A stretch of 64,000 nt of DNA, taken from assembly GCA_024639455.1 (NCBI GenBank), contig JAHEIH010000003.1, positions 21,276 through 85,275 of the forward strand. The letters run 5' to 3'. Below the pieces are notes generated by a model. It was not told the DNA's origin and did not search any database. It saw only the letters and a program-made list of their open reading frames with translations. Positions 27,434-37,515 of this stretch are shown piece after piece. Position numbers and translations under genes: made by a program. Numbering within the stretch: position 1 is the first letter of the stretch; the number at the start of each line of letters is the position of its first letter. This DNA is from Cellvibrionales bacterium (GTDB lineage: Bacteria; Pseudomonadota; Gammaproteobacteria; Pseudomonadales; JAHEIH01).

Positions 27434-28102
27434 TTGGAAGACTATCGCACTGATGAAGAACAGGTAGAAGCCCTCAAACGTTGGTGGCAGGAAAACGGTA
27501 CTAGCACCATCATTGCCATTGCCTTGGCGGTGGCTGTTTCGTTTGGCTGGCGTTTCTGGCAAGACCAGCAGCAAGCAGAGAAAGAGGCCGCTTCTTCGAT
27601 CTATCAAGAATTGTTGGCGTTGATGTCTGCGCCCAACCTGAGCGAGAGTCAGCGTGCTACGGCGGGTACCTTGGTAGGTCGGCTGAGCGAGCAATTTGCT
27701 GGCACAGGCTACGATCAGTTGGCAGCTTTAGCCAGCGCCCGTTTGGCGATGGACAGCGGTGATTTCGACAAGGCGGCTGCAGAGTTGCTTAAATTACAAG
27801 GCCAAAAACTCGGCGCAGAGATGGCTGCCCTGGTTAATTTGCGCTTTGCCAAGGTGCAATTTTCACAGCAGAACTACAGCGCGGCGCTAAGCTCACTGGC
27901 GGGTGATATGCAGCAATATGCCGCACAAGCTGCTGAATTGCGTGGTGATGTTTTGGCTGCCCAAGGAGATAGTAGCGCTGCGGCGGCGGCCTACGAAGAA
28001 GCACAAAGTTTGGTTGCTAGTGATGACATGTTGCGCCCAAGCCCCTTGCTACGCATAAAAATTGAGTCGCTTGCCTCAACCAATTCTGGAGACAATGCCT
28101 AA
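27434..28102 (+). CDS. YfgM-family TPR membrane protein
   Basis: A 222-residue protein anchored by one N-terminal helix (about residues 24-42), preceded by the family motif DEEQVEALKRWWQENG. A periplasmic tetratricopeptide-like region follows. YfgM works with the SecYEG-associated chaperone PpiD in E. coli and modulates the Rcs response. It begins with TTG behind ACGGAGA and its stop overlaps the bamB start. Confidence 0.9.
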   Translation: MEDYRTDEEQVEALKRWWQENGTSTIIAIALAVAVSFGWRFWQDQQQAEKEAASSIYQELLALMSAPNLSESQRATAGTLVGRLSEQFAGTGYDQLAALASARLAMDSGDFDKAAAELLKLQGQKLGAEMAALVNLRFAKVQFSQQNYSAALSSLAGDMQQYAAQAAELRGDVLAAQGDSSAAAAAYEEAQSLVASDDMLRPSPLLRIKIESLASTNSGDNA

Positions 28103-29241
28103 TGGCTATTAAACGCCTTGTCCTGCTCGCCTTAGCGAGCATGTTGATTGCCTGTAGTAGCAACGATGAGAAAGTCTTGCCACCAGCCGAATTGATTGAC
28201 TTCAAGGCCGAAGTCACCTTGAAGACGCTGTGGAGTGAAAACGTAGGCAATGGTCAAGGCGATATCTACAACCGCTTGCAGCCGGTGGTGTCTGGTGGTC
28301 TGATCTATGCCGCTGCCAACAGCGGAGATGTCGTGGCCCTGAATAAAACCAAAGGTCGCCGCGTGTGGTCGCTTGATCTCGACACTGAGTTGTCAGGCGG
28401 TGTGAGTGTGGCGGATAGTCGCCTATTCGTGGCCGCGGTAACGGGTGATGTCATTGCTCTCAACAGTGATAACGGTAGTGAGGTTTGGCGCCACAATGTC
28501 GGTGCTGAAGTTTTGTCACCTGTGGCGGCTAATGCATCTGTCGCCGTGGTACAAACCCTCGATGGTCGACTGATCGGCTTAGATGCCAGCAGTGGCGAAG
28601 AAAAGTGGGAATTCGCTACTACCGTGCCGGTACTGACCATGCGCTCGGTGAGCACGCCCTTACTGATCAACGATACTGTAGTCGCCGGTTTCTCTAGTGG
28701 TAAAGCGGTAGCCCTGGACGCTAACGACGGCAAAATCCGTTGGGAACGCCGTGTGGCTATCCCCAAGGGGCGCTCGGAACTTGATCGTATCGTCGACATC
28801 GACGGCAGTCTGTTGTACCGCAACGATTTGGTCTATGCGGCGAGTTACCAGGGCAACGCCATGGCGATTGAGCCCAGCAATGGCCGTGTTATTTGGTCTG
28901 AGCCGGCGTCCAGTTACAACGGCCTCGCCAACGGCTTCGGCAATATATACATCAGTGATGCCGAAGGTTCGGTCATCGCTCTAGCTGAAGCCAACGGTGA
29001 TATTCGCTGGCAGCGTACTGAGTTGGCGCGTCGTCGATTATCAGACCCGGCGGCGATCAGTTCCTACGTTGTGGTAGGTGATTTCGAAGGCTACGTGCAC
29101 TTTCTGTCACAGGTCGACGGCCACATGGCTGGTCGCATTCGCATTGATGGTGATGGCGTGCGTGCCCCCATGCTTGTCGATGGCGACGTGTTGTATGTAT
29201 TCGGCAATAGCGGTCGTTTGGCGGCCTTGAAAGTTAAGTAA
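28102..29241 (+). CDS. bamB: Outer-membrane assembly lipoprotein BamB
   Basis: A 379-residue lipoprotein with signal peptide ending ALASMLIAC. It has repeated beta-propeller blades of the PQQ type (for example [29 protein letters not shown], [16 protein letters not shown]). BamB is a non-essential part of the BAM complex that inserts outer-membrane barrels. It lies in the conserved yfgM-bamB-der order and overlaps yfgM by one base. Confidence 0.95.
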   Translation: MAIKRLVLLALASMLIACSSNDEKVLPPAELIDFKAEVTLKTLWSENVGNGQGDIYNRLQPVVSGGLIYAAANSGDVVALNKTKGRRVWSLDLDTELSGGVSVADSRLFVAAVTGDVIALNSDNGSEVWRHNVGAEVLSPVAANASVAVVQTLDGRLIGLDASSGEEKWEFATTVPVLTMRSVSTPLLINDTVVAGFSSGKAVALDANDGKIRWERRVAIPKGRSELDRIVDIDGSLLYRNDLVYAASYQGNAMAIEPSNGRVIWSEPASSYNGLANGFGNIYISDAEGSVIALAEANGDIRWQRTELARRRLSDPAAISSYVVVGDFEGYVHFLSQVDGHMAGRIRIDGDGVRAPMLVDGDVLYVFGNSGRLAALKVK

Positions 29242-29261
29242 TCGACGGAAAGAATTATTTT

Positions 29262-30671
29262 ATGTTACCTGTGATCGCTCTGGTTGGTCGCCCTAATGTG
29301 GGTAAATCGACCCTTTTTAATCGCTTGACGCGTACCCGCGATGCACTGGTGGCGGACTATTCTGGCCTGACCCGCGATCGTAAATACGGTGAGGCGGAAT
29401 ACGACGGCAAGCGTTTCTTGTTGGTCGACACCGGCGGTATTCTTGGCGGCGAAACCGGCATTGATGAAATGATGGCGAACCAGAGCTATCAGGCTATCGA
29501 CGAGGCTGATGCCGTATTCTTTCTGGTGGACGGCCGCGAGGGAATGACGGGTGTTGATCAAGAGATTGCACAGCGCTTGCGCCGCCAAGAAAAGCCCTTT
29601 TTCTTGGTAGTGAATAAAACCGATGGTGTAGATCCTAATCAGGCCCTGGCTGACTTTTATGCTATGGGTGTGGAAGCGGTCTTTCCGATTGCCGCTGCTC
29701 AGGGCACGGGCATTCGCCCGTTGATGAAAGAGGCGTTGCACGATTTTCCCGAGATCGATCCAGAGGAAGAAGCAAGCCGCGACGACCGTATCAAAATGGC
29801 GATTATTGGCCGCCCCAACGTCGGTAAATCTACCCTGGTGAATCGTTTGCTGGGCGAGGACAGAGTGGTGGTGTTCGATATGCCTGGTACTACTCGCGAC
29901 AGTATCTATATCGATTACGAGCGCAACGAACAGCCCTATACCATTATCGATACCGCCGGTGTTCGCCGTCGTAAGAACGTCAAAGAGACGGTGGAAAAGT
30001 TCTCCATCATTAAAACCCTTCAGGCGGTACAAGATGCCAATGTCGTGGTGGTGGTGATGGATGCCCGTGAGGGGCTAGTAGATCAAGATCTACACATGCT
30101 GGGTTTCGCCATCGAGAATGGCCGAGGCTTGGTTATTGCTATCAATAAATGGGATGGCTTAGACGAGTATCAACGTGGCCGCATCAAAGCCGACATCGAG
30201 CGCCGTTTGGTTTTTGCCAACTACGCTGACATTCACTTTATTTCCGCACTGCATGGTTCTGGGGTAGGGGTGCTTTACAAGTCTATCGACGAGGCCTTCC
30301 GTTCTGCTACGGCGCGATTTGGTACCCACAAGCTGACCCAAATCTTGGAAGGCGCCATCTTTGAGCATCAGCCACCCAGCATTAATGGTCGCCGCATTAA
30401 ATTGCGCTATGCCCACGCTGGTGGTCACAACCCGCCAATTATCGTGATTCACGGTAATCAAATCGATAAAGTCCCAGAGGCTTATAAACGCTACTTGGAA
30501 AAAGTCTTCCGCCGTGAACTCAAGTTGTCGGGAACGCCGATGCGTATTGAGTTTAAAGGCTCGGAAAACCCCTTTGCGAGCAAGAAGGCTCCGGCTAATT
30601 CTCAAAAGGCGGCTAAAGAGCGTCGCTTAAAGCAAATGCGCGACAAGAAGAAGCCCACCGCGAAGCGTTAG
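29262..30671 (+). CDS. der: Ribosome-assembly GTPase Der (EngA)
   Basis: A 469-residue protein with two tandem GTPase domains. Each has its own P-loop ([12 protein letters not shown] and [12 protein letters not shown]) and G4 motif (NKTD and NKWD). A KH-like domain follows, then a basic tail rich in Lys and Arg. Der is essential for 50S subunit assembly. It ends the conserved block, and a strong hairpin follows eight bases after its stop. Confidence 0.97.
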   Translation: MLPVIALVGRPNVGKSTLFNRLTRTRDALVADYSGLTRDRKYGEAEYDGKRFLLVDTGGILGGETGIDEMMANQSYQAIDEADAVFFLVDGREGMTGVDQEIAQRLRRQEKPFFLVVNKTDGVDPNQALADFYAMGVEAVFPIAAAQGTGIRPLMKEALHDFPEIDPEEEASRDDRIKMAIIGRPNVGKSTLVNRLLGEDRVVVFDMPGTTRDSIYIDYERNEQPYTIIDTAGVRRRKNVKETVEKFSIIKTLQAVQDANVVVVVMDAREGLVDQDLHMLGFAIENGRGLVIAINKWDGLDEYQRGRIKADIERRLVFANYADIHFISALHGSGVGVLYKSIDEAFRSATARFGTHKLTQILEGAIFEHQPPSINGRRIKLRYAHAGGHNPPIIVIHGNQIDKVPEAYKRYLEKVFRRELKLSGTPMRIEFKGSENPFASKKAPANSQKAAKERRLKQMRDKKKPTAKR

Positions 30672-30678
30672 TATTCAT

Positions 30679-30713
30679 TGTGGCATTTATGAATACTGCT
30701 CATAAGTGCCACA
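30679..30713. promoter_or_regulatory. 14-base inverted repeat between der and iorA
   Basis: TGTGGCATTTATGA and TCATAAGTGCCACA form a 14-base dyad with one mismatch around a seven-base loop. It begins eight bases after the der stop and lies about 70 bases before the oxidoreductase operon. No T run follows, so it is a poor terminator. It may be an operator or an mRNA end-protecting hairpin. Confidence 0.55.
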
Positions 30714-30785
30714 TAATTTGTCATACAATACCCCTTTTCAAAATGTGATAAGATATCTCTGGTCATTAATAATAAGAGGTCTTCC

Positions 30786-31250
30786 ATGGCAACGTTCCAA
30801 CTAACAGTAAACAATCGATCGGTGTCGGTCGATGTTGACGCTGACACGCCTTTGTTGTGGGTGTTGCGCGATGAATTGAACTACGTGGGTACTAAATATG
30901 GTTGCGGCGCAGGTGCCTGTGGCGCGTGTACTGTTCACGTGAATGGCGCGGCTGTTCGCTCTTGCCAGCTGCCCATCTCGGCGCTCGGTGATATGCCGGT
31001 GACCACCATTGAGGGTTTAGCCTATAACGCCGCTGATCTGCACCCTGTGCAACAGGCATGGTTAGAGCACGACGTGGCACAGTGTGGTTATTGTCAGCCC
31101 GGCCAAATGATGTCGGCCGCGGCACTGCTTGCGCAAACCCCCAATCCTAGTGACGCCGATATCGATGCCTTTATGCAAGGCAATATCTGCCGCTGTGGCA
31201 CTTACACGCGAATCCGAGCGGCCATCAAAACCGCCGCAAAGAACGTTTAG
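30786..31250 (+). CDS. [2Fe-2S] subunit of an IorAB-like molybdenum oxidoreductase
   Basis: A 154-residue protein of the xanthine oxidase small-subunit family. The plant-type ferredoxin cluster is held by [13 protein letters not shown]. The second, alpha-helical domain binds a cluster with [10 protein letters not shown] and CRCGTYTRI. It would carry electrons from the partner encoded 16 bases downstream. It closely fits isoquinoline 1-oxidoreductase alpha subunits, but such proteins act on many aldehydes and N-heterocycles. Confidence 0.9.
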   Translation: MATFQLTVNNRSVSVDVDADTPLLWVLRDELNYVGTKYGCGAGACGACTVHVNGAAVRSCQLPISALGDMPVTTIEGLAYNAADLHPVQQAWLEHDVAQCGYCQPGQMMSAAALLAQTPNPSDADIDAFMQGNICRCGTYTRIRAAIKTAAKNV

Positions 31251-31265
31251 CAGGAGAGCTTAGCC

Positions 31266-33491
31266 ATGTTTAAAACATCGATTGGACGTCGTTCCTTCCT
31301 AAAAGCTTCTGCCGCCGGTGGTGGGTTGATGATTAATTTCAGCTTATTCGCTGCGCCACAATCGTTGGCAAAAGACGCTGTCAACGCACCCGATCATTGG
31401 TTCGAATTTAATGCCTTTTTGTCGATAGATCCCTCGGGGGCGGTATTAGTGAGAGTGCAAAACCCCGAGTTCGGCCAAGGCTTGATGACCTCATTTCCGA
31501 TGATTGCCGCCGAAGAGCTCGATGCCGATTGGAAAGATGTTCGCACCGAGATGGCGCCCTTTGTACTGAAGGACTACAACTTCCAGTTCAGCGGCGGCAG
31601 TCGCTCGATCAATAACAATTTTGATACGCTGCGTATGGCCGGTGCTTCGGCGCGGCACATGCTGCGCAGCGCGGCGGCAAAGGCTTGGGGTGTTCCATTA
31701 GAAGCGGTTGAAACCGCTGCAGGGGTGTTGAGTCACCCAAGTGGTAAGCGCGCTAGCTATGGCGACATGGCGGCGGCCGCTGCGATGGAGTCGGTGCCGA
31801 AGGAAGTGGTTTTTAAGAATGCCGCCAACTACTCGATCATCGGTAGTTCACGCAAGAACTTGTTAGGTAACGAATTGGTCACCGGTCAGCCTATGTTTGG
31901 TATTGATCAGCGTGTGAAAGGCATGATGCACGCAGTGATCGTTCATCCGCCGGCGTTTGGTTTAACGTTGGACAGTTTTGATGCCAATTCAGTGAGTAAA
32001 CTTCCAGGGGTGCGAGATGTTTTTGCGATCAAGACCTATCTTGATGGCTACGTGCAAAATTATTTCGATACCAACGCCTTTCTCGAGTTGGTGGTGTTGG
32101 TAGGGGACTCTACCTGGCAGCTGATGAAGGCCAAGAAACAACTCGTCGCCACCTGGAAAGAGCTGCCGGATACTGTGGTTGAGTTTGGTGGTTTTAGAAG
32201 TGGTAAGCGCTTTGTACCCGCCGGCCTTGAAAGTACCGAGGGACACAACGCGGCGATGGGTAACTTGCTGGCTAGTAAGCTTGAGCCAGCCCGTCGTGAT
32301 GGTAACCCAGAACAAGCCTTTGCCGACGCGGCCAAAGTGATCGAGCGGACATACCACGCGCCGTACCTGGCCCATAACTGTATGGAACCGATGAACTTTT
32401 TCGCCGACGTGCAGGGCGATAAAGTACATTTGAGCGGTCCACACCAAGGCCCACAATTTGTTCACGATACCGTGGCTCAGCGTTTAGGTATTTCTAAAGA
32501 CAACATTACTTTCAATATGACCCGCATGGGCGGTGGTTTTGGCCGTCGAGCCTATCCACACTTCGCGGTGGAAGCAGCATTGATTTCGCAGCATGTTAAG
32601 AAGCCCGTCTTGCTAACCTACAGCCGAGAAGATGACATGACCACGGGGATCTATCGCCCCACTTATCGGGTTTTGTTACGCGCTGCGCTAGACGCCAATA
32701 ATCAGTTAACGGCCTACCATGTGAAGGCGGTGGGTGCGCCTGAGGCGCCATTGTTTGCCAACCGTTTCCCCGCCGGTGCGGTCGATAATTACCTTGCAGA
32801 GGGTGCAGCGTTGGACTCCAACGTCACCACTGGGGCTTTCCGCGCGCCAAGATCCAACTTCATGGCCGCGGCCGAGCAGTCTTTCTTGGATGAGATCGCA
32901 GAGGCGATGGGCCAGGACCCGATCGATCTTCGACTGGAGCTTTTGTCCCGCGCTAAGGCTTCACCTGTTGGCGAAAAGAATGACTACGATGCGGATCGCT
33001 ATGCTGGTGTGTTGAAACTGGTGCGTGAAAAGTCGGGTTGGGATTCCAGCAGTAAAAAAATGGGTGTTGCCGCCTACTTCTGCCATGCCTCCTATGCGGC
33101 GACAGTTATTGATCTGGATATGGTCGACGGTAAACCCGTCTTCAATAAGGTTGTGAGTGCTGTAGACTGCGGTACCGTGGTCAACCACGATGCGGCTGTG
33201 AGCATGGCGCAGGGTGGGGTGGTTGATGCTATTGGCAATGCCCTGTTCGGTGAGATGACCTTCGTCGACGGCCAGCCGCAACATCAAAACCTTGATACCT
33301 ATCGCATGATTCGCATGAGCGATGCGCCGTATGAGGTCGATGTTCATTTTGTCGATAACGGTATTTACCCCACCGGTTTAGGCGAGCCACCATTTCCGCC
33401 TACCTTTGCAGCGGTGGCGAATGCTCTCTATAAGGCGACGGGAAAACGGCTTTATAAGCAGCCTTTCCTGAAGGAATTGGCCACGTCATAA
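31266..33491 (+). CDS. Molybdopterin-binding subunit of an IorB-like oxidoreductase
   Basis: A 741-residue protein with a Tat signal (GRRSFLKASAAGGG), so it is exported folded to the periplasm. Xanthine-oxidase-family cofactor motifs include TRMGGGFGRR and TTGAFRAPRSN. Length matches single-chain IorB-type subunits. No FAD subunit is encoded, so electrons probably pass through the [2Fe-2S] partner to a cytochrome; no such cytochrome gene is adjacent. The substrate is unknown. A bidirectional terminator follows. Confidence 0.9.
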   Translation: MFKTSIGRRSFLKASAAGGGLMINFSLFAAPQSLAKDAVNAPDHWFEFNAFLSIDPSGAVLVRVQNPEFGQGLMTSFPMIAAEELDADWKDVRTEMAPFVLKDYNFQFSGGSRSINNNFDTLRMAGASARHMLRSAAAKAWGVPLEAVETAAGVLSHPSGKRASYGDMAAAAAMESVPKEVVFKNAANYSIIGSSRKNLLGNELVTGQPMFGIDQRVKGMMHAVIVHPPAFGLTLDSFDANSVSKLPGVRDVFAIKTYLDGYVQNYFDTNAFLELVVLVGDSTWQLMKAKKQLVATWKELPDTVVEFGGFRSGKRFVPAGLESTEGHNAAMGNLLASKLEPARRDGNPEQAFADAAKVIERTYHAPYLAHNCMEPMNFFADVQGDKVHLSGPHQGPQFVHDTVAQRLGISKDNITFNMTRMGGGFGRRAYPHFAVEAALISQHVKKPVLLTYSREDDMTTGIYRPTYRVLLRAALDANNQLTAYHVKAVGAPEAPLFANRFPAGAVDNYLAEGAALDSNVTTGAFRAPRSNFMAAAEQSFLDEIAEAMGQDPIDLRLELLSRAKASPVGEKNDYDADRYAGVLKLVREKSGWDSSSKKMGVAAYFCHASYAATVIDLDMVDGKPVFNKVVSAVDCGTVVNHDAAVSMAQGGVVDAIGNALFGEMTFVDGQPQHQNLDTYRMIRMSDAPYEVDVHFVDNGIYPTGLGEPPFPPTFAAVANALYKATGKRLYKQPFLKELATS

Positions 33492-33503
33492 GCGTTAGCC
33501 GTA

Positions 33504-33537
33504 AACGAAAAACGCCCCGAGTGGGGCGTTTTTTTAA
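33504..33537. terminator. Bidirectional Rho-independent terminator
   Basis: AACGCCCC-GAGT-GGGGCGTT is a perfect eight-base stem flanked by A residues on the left and seven or more T on the right. It ends both the rightward oxidoreductase operon and the leftward M13 peptidase gene. Confidence 0.93.
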
Positions 33538-33549
33538 GCTGGATGGTGG

Positions 33550-35598
33550 CTACCAGATCTTGACTCGTTGCTCGGCGGGCAGGAATAGCTTGTCACCCTC
33601 TTTAACATCAAAGGCGCGGTAAAACTCTGGCATGTTGCGCACGACGCCATTAGCACGGAATTCGCTGGGCGAGTGGGGATCGGTGATAAGGCGTTGCAGT
33701 AACGCCTCGTCGCGATATTTACGCGCCCACACTTGGCTCCAGCCAAGAAAGAAGCGCTGATCGCCGCTAAAGCCATCCATGGCGGCGGGGGCGTGACCGC
33801 CCAGCGACAATTGGTAGGCCTTGTAAGCGATGCTCAGTCCACCCAGGTCGCCGATGTTTTCGCCTAGGGTTAGCTCACCGTTAACATGCTCGTCGTCCAG
33901 CACGGTAAATTCGTTGTATTGTTCAACCAACTGTTGGGTGCGGGCTTTGAACTCTGTTAAGTCCTGCTCGGTCCACCAGTTTTGCAGCACACCGTCGCCG
34001 TCTGATTTGGCGCCTTGATCGTCAAAGCCGTGACCCATTTCGTGGCCGATAACACCACCAATGGCACCGTAGTTGACGGCATCATCAGCGTTCAAGTCAA
34101 AGAAGGGCGGTTGTAAAATGGCTGCGGGGAAAACGATTTCGTTCATGCCGGGGTTGTAGTAGGCATTAACGGTTTGGGGCGTCATGAACCACTCGTCTCG
34201 ATTCACCGGAGCGCCTAGTTTTGCCACTTCACGGTCGAATTCAAAGCGGTTGGCACGCAGGGTGTTGCCGAACAAATCATCGGCGGCAATTTCAAGCGCA
34301 TCGTAGCTCTTCCACTTGTCGGGGTAGCCAATTTTGGGACGGAATTTTTCCAGTTTCTCGATGGCTTTTAGTTTCGTCTCTTCACCCATCCACTCCAGCT
34401 CAACAATGCTCTGGCGGTAGGCCACACGCAGGTTTTCAACCAGTTCAACCATGCGCGCTTTAGCGGCGGGGGGGAAGTGTTCGGCCACGTATATTTGACC
34501 CACCTGCTCGCCGAGTACGCCGTTAACGGTATTTACAGCGCGCTTCCAACGCGCTTCTTGGGCTTCGGTACCTTTCAATACCGTGCCATAGAAGGCAAAG
34601 TTTTGGGCGTCAATGGCCTCGGGTAATACGGAGGCATAGTTGTTCAATACCTGCCAGCGGGCATAGGTTTTCCAGTCTTCAAGGTTGTATTTAGTCAGTA
34701 ACTGCGCTAAATGCGTAAAGTAGCTGGGGTTTCGAATCACGAATTCACTTTGATCGGCCATGCCTGCTGCTGCTATTGCGGCTTTCCAGTTCATGCCTGG
34801 AGCCAGTTCGATAAGGCTTTCTTGGGTATGCAGGTTGTAGGTCTTGTCGCGATCACGACGTTCAACTCGCGTCCAGTGGCCCTCGGCGATAGCGGTTTCC
34901 ATTGCCATTAGCGTCTGTGCATTGGCGGCGCCGTTTTCCCAACCGGCCAGTTGATACATTTTGGCAATGTGGTCAACGTATTCTGCGCGGGTGGCGGTCG
35001 ATTTTTCATCATCGCGGAAATAGTAATCGCGGTCGGGCAAGCCTAGGCCTGCTTGGTAGAAATAGCTCAGGTATCGATCGGGCTGTTTCGAATCGTTGTT
35101 AATGTAGAACGAGAAGGGACCGGCGATGCCATTGCGCAGTGCGCCGCCAAAGTAAGCCGCTAAGCCGTCCAGATCTCCGATGGCGTCAATTTCTGCTAAG
35201 AGTGGCTCAATGACAGCAATGCCGCGGGCTTCAACGGTGGCGGTGTCCATGAAGCTGGCGTAGAGGTCTGCCAGTTTTTTGGCTTCTGGCTTATCCGATT
35301 GGCCGGCGTTCTCGATGATCTTTTGCACGTCTTCGCGAGCCTTATCCGCCAACACGGTGAAGATACCGTAGTTAGATTTGTCGGCAGGGATCTCTGTAGC
35401 GTCTAACCACTTGCCGTTGGTGTAGCGGTAGAAATCGTCTTGCGCTCGGTAGTTTGGGTCGATGTTGTCGACGTAAATGCCTGATTGCAAGGTAGTATCT
35501 GCAGGCGCTGAGTCTGGCGGCGTGGCGGTATTGATCCGGTAAAAGCCAACGGCCAGCGCTAATACGACGATGATCGCAAAGCTAGTGGTTTTATTCAT
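33550..35598 (-). CDS. M13-family metallopeptidase (neprilysin-like, PepO)
   Basis: A 682-residue zinc endopeptidase with an N-terminal hydrophobic signal or anchor (about residues 7-22), so it acts in the periplasm. The zinc site HEMGH lies in VIGHEMGHGFDDQG. The third-ligand region GENIGDLGG and the substrate-binding NAYYNPGMNEIVFPA are intact. NGKWLDATEIPADKS is typical of the N-terminal domain. AAGGAC precedes the ATG. It stands alone in its transcription unit. Natural substrates are short peptides. Confidence 0.95.
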   Translation of the reverse strand: MNKTTSFAIIVVLALAVGFYRINTATPPDSAPADTTLQSGIYVDNIDPNYRAQDDFYRYTNGKWLDATEIPADKSNYGIFTVLADKAREDVQKIIENAGQSDKPEAKKLADLYASFMDTATVEARGIAVIEPLLAEIDAIGDLDGLAAYFGGALRNGIAGPFSFYINNDSKQPDRYLSYFYQAGLGLPDRDYYFRDDEKSTATRAEYVDHIAKMYQLAGWENGAANAQTLMAMETAIAEGHWTRVERRDRDKTYNLHTQESLIELAPGMNWKAAIAAAGMADQSEFVIRNPSYFTHLAQLLTKYNLEDWKTYARWQVLNNYASVLPEAIDAQNFAFYGTVLKGTEAQEARWKRAVNTVNGVLGEQVGQIYVAEHFPPAAKARMVELVENLRVAYRQSIVELEWMGEETKLKAIEKLEKFRPKIGYPDKWKSYDALEIAADDLFGNTLRANRFEFDREVAKLGAPVNRDEWFMTPQTVNAYYNPGMNEIVFPAAILQPPFFDLNADDAVNYGAIGGVIGHEMGHGFDDQGAKSDGDGVLQNWWTEQDLTEFKARTQQLVEQYNEFTVLDDEHVNGELTLGENIGDLGGLSIAYKAYQLSLGGHAPAAMDGFSGDQRFFLGWSQVWARKYRDEALLQRLITDPHSPSEFRANGVVRNMPEFYRAFDVKEGDKLFLPAEQRVKIW

Positions 35599-35681
35599 GG
35601 TTAGTCCTTATGGTTTGAGCACTTCAACAGTATAAGAAGCACAAAAAGGGTAACATATTGCCAATCTCGCCATATTTGTTG

Positions 35682-36431
35682 TTATTTTCCCTTGAACGTT
35701 GGGGTGCGTTTCTCTTTTTTGGCTGCGAGCCCTTCCATTAAATCTTCCGACAGCATGCAGCGTTTGCTGATTTCTTTGTAACGCATGTCATCCCATTCAT
35801 CGACCGCCGCCCGGTTGAGCAGTTCTTTCATGCCTTGCATCGCCAACGGCGCCTGTTGTGCGAGTTGTTGAGCGCGCTGCCAAGCCGCATGGATCAACTG
35901 ATCTGCCGGGAACACCTGTTCGATGGCGCCGCTGTAGCGCAGTGCATCGCCTTCGATGGCAGCGCCATTGAGCAATAGATGTTTGGCGGTGTCTAGCCCC
36001 AGGGTGGCCACCAGCCGGCGGATACCGTTAGCGGGGTAACAAATACCAATACTTGCGGCCGGTACTTGCAGTCGAATACCTTCGCGCGCGAAGCGAAAAT
36101 CACAACACAACGCCAGTTCTACACCTCCGCCAAAGGCGTTGCCGTTGAGTGCTGCAACGGTTGGAATGGGGCAGGCGAACAGGGCATTGGTCACGCGCTC
36201 GAAGGCATCGGGATTAAGTGTGCCAGATTGCATATCAGTGAGCAGGGCTCCGGCGCAGAAGGTGCTTACTCCCGCACCTGTGACCAGCAAGACGCGGGCG
36301 CGTTTTTGCGCTTCGCGGATGGCGTCAACGGCGGCATCGATATCGGTTTTACCCAGCGCGTTGTGGCGCTCGGGGTTGTTGAGCGTGAGAACGGCGACGT
36401 GGTCTTGGTATTGGATGTCTATCCCTGGCAT
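35682..36431 (-). CDS. Enoyl-CoA hydratase/isomerase family protein
   Basis: A 249-residue crotonase-fold protein. The oxyanion-hole segments are GAGVSTFCAGALL and NGNAFGGGVELALCCD. The general-acid region is AASIGICYP, where the usual P-E-x-x-x-G Glu is not obvious, so hydratase chemistry is uncertain. It ends in a basic TPTFKGK typical of the family. AAGGAG precedes the ATG. The precise acyl-CoA substrate is not known. Confidence 0.87.
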   Translation of the reverse strand: MPGIDIQYQDHVAVLTLNNPERHNALGKTDIDAAVDAIREAQKRARVLLVTGAGVSTFCAGALLTDMQSGTLNPDAFERVTNALFACPIPTVAALNGNAFGGGVELALCCDFRFAREGIRLQVPAASIGICYPANGIRRLVATLGLDTAKHLLLNGAAIEGDALRYSGAIEQVFPADQLIHAAWQRAQQLAQQAPLAMQGMKELLNRAAVDEWDDMRYKEISKRCMLSEDLMEGLAAKKEKRTPTFKGK

Positions 36432-36536
36432 GGTGTGCTCCTTAAAAGTAGCATTATACCTGTGTGTCGAGTGCGCGGCTAAGGGGTTTTTAGCGTGATG
36501 CGGTTTGGCCTATAATGGGCCGCAGAGGAGATTCCT

Positions 36537-37247
36537 ATGACCCCAGAGAGAATCGCGCGTTTGCGTGAAGTGTTGGCAAGGCGTCAGCCCGATCTAACCG
36601 TGGTAACCGACTACGTTCATAAAGGCCGCAATCTATCTGCTATTGTGCGCAATTGTGATGCTGTCGGCATAAGTACCATGCACGCGATGGTGCCGGCGGA
36701 CGAGTACCGCGCTTTTCGTGGTACAGCAAAAGGCAGCCACCAATGGGTAAACGTAAGGCGCTATGACAGCATTAGCCAGGCACTAACGCCACTCAAACAG
36801 CAAGGGTTTCAAATTGTCGCCGCCAATCTTTCACCGCGAGCGGTGGATTTTCGGGACATCGACTTCACCAAACCAACAGCTATTGTGATGGGCGCCGAGC
36901 GGGAAGGGGTGAGTGACGATGGTATTGCGCTGACAGATTATGAGATTACTGTACCCATGTTAGGTATGGTAGAGTCGTTTAACGTATCGGTAGCGGCAGG
37001 GATTATTTTGAGCGAGGCGTCATACCAGCGCTTGCGTGCTGGTATGTACGATGAGAGCCGTATGCTACCTGAAGAAATGGAAAAATTGTTTTTTGAGTGG
37101 GCGCATCCTAAAATCAAACACTTCTGTTTGGTAAACAATGTCGATTATCCCTCCCTGCGAGAAGATGGCGAAATCGATGATCCATCGGGTTGGTACGCGC
37201 AGGTGCGCGAGGAAATTGCCGCTCGAGATAATGAGCAAGGGAACTGA
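36537..37247 (+). CDS. trmH: tRNA (guanosine-18-2'-O)-methyltransferase TrmH
   Basis: A 236-residue SPOUT methyltransferase. RQPDLTVVTDYVHKGRNLSA matches the N-terminal tRNA-binding part, with the catalytic Arg in VRNCDAVG. IVMGAEREGVSD, VPMLGMVESFNVSVA and the knot follow. AGAGGAG precedes the ATG. PilZ follows after one base, so they are probably cotranscribed. Confidence 0.93.
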   Translation: MTPERIARLREVLARRQPDLTVVTDYVHKGRNLSAIVRNCDAVGISTMHAMVPADEYRAFRGTAKGSHQWVNVRRYDSISQALTPLKQQGFQIVAANLSPRAVDFRDIDFTKPTAIVMGAEREGVSDDGIALTDYEITVPMLGMVESFNVSVAAGIILSEASYQRLRAGMYDESRMLPEEMEKLFFEWAHPKIKHFCLVNNVDYPSLREDGEIDDPSGWYAQVREEIAARDNEQGN

Positions 37248-37248
37248 C

Positions 37249-37515
37249 ATGTTAGAGCACCGTATTCACCCACGTACCTCTTCAGAGGCACTAGTAGAGA
37301 TCCATCATCCCAGCTTGGGGATTTACGAAGTCAAGGCACGTGACCTTTCAGAAGGCGGTCTTTTCGTACTCACTGGGATTTATCCCAAGCCACCCGTTGG
37401 CACCGAATTGATGGTCCGCATCAAACGCTATACCGGGGCGATCAACCAGGAGCCAGTTAAAATGCGCGTGGTACACGAGCAGCGCGATGGGGTAGGCCTC
37501 GCCTTTGTCCGTTAG
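37249..37515 (+). CDS. PilZ-domain protein (c-di-GMP binding)
   Basis: An 88-residue single PilZ domain. It carries both cyclic-di-GMP motifs: R-x-x-x-R in HRIHPR and D-x-S-x-x-G in RDLSEGGLF. The ATG at 37249 has AAGGGA seven bases upstream; longer in-frame starts lie inside trmH and are less likely. It would act as a small second-messenger adaptor. It overlaps rsmJ by about 11 bases. Confidence 0.88.
   Translation: MLEHRIHPRTSSEALVEIHHPSLGIYEVKARDLSEGGLFVLTGIYPKPPVGTELMVRIKRYTGAINQEPVKMRVVHEQRDGVGLAFVR

Noticed and set aside
29265..30032. 255-residue antisense open frame within der
   Set aside because: It lies fully opposite two GTPase domains with clear motifs, has no ribosome site and no family features. 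It is a shadow of codon bias.
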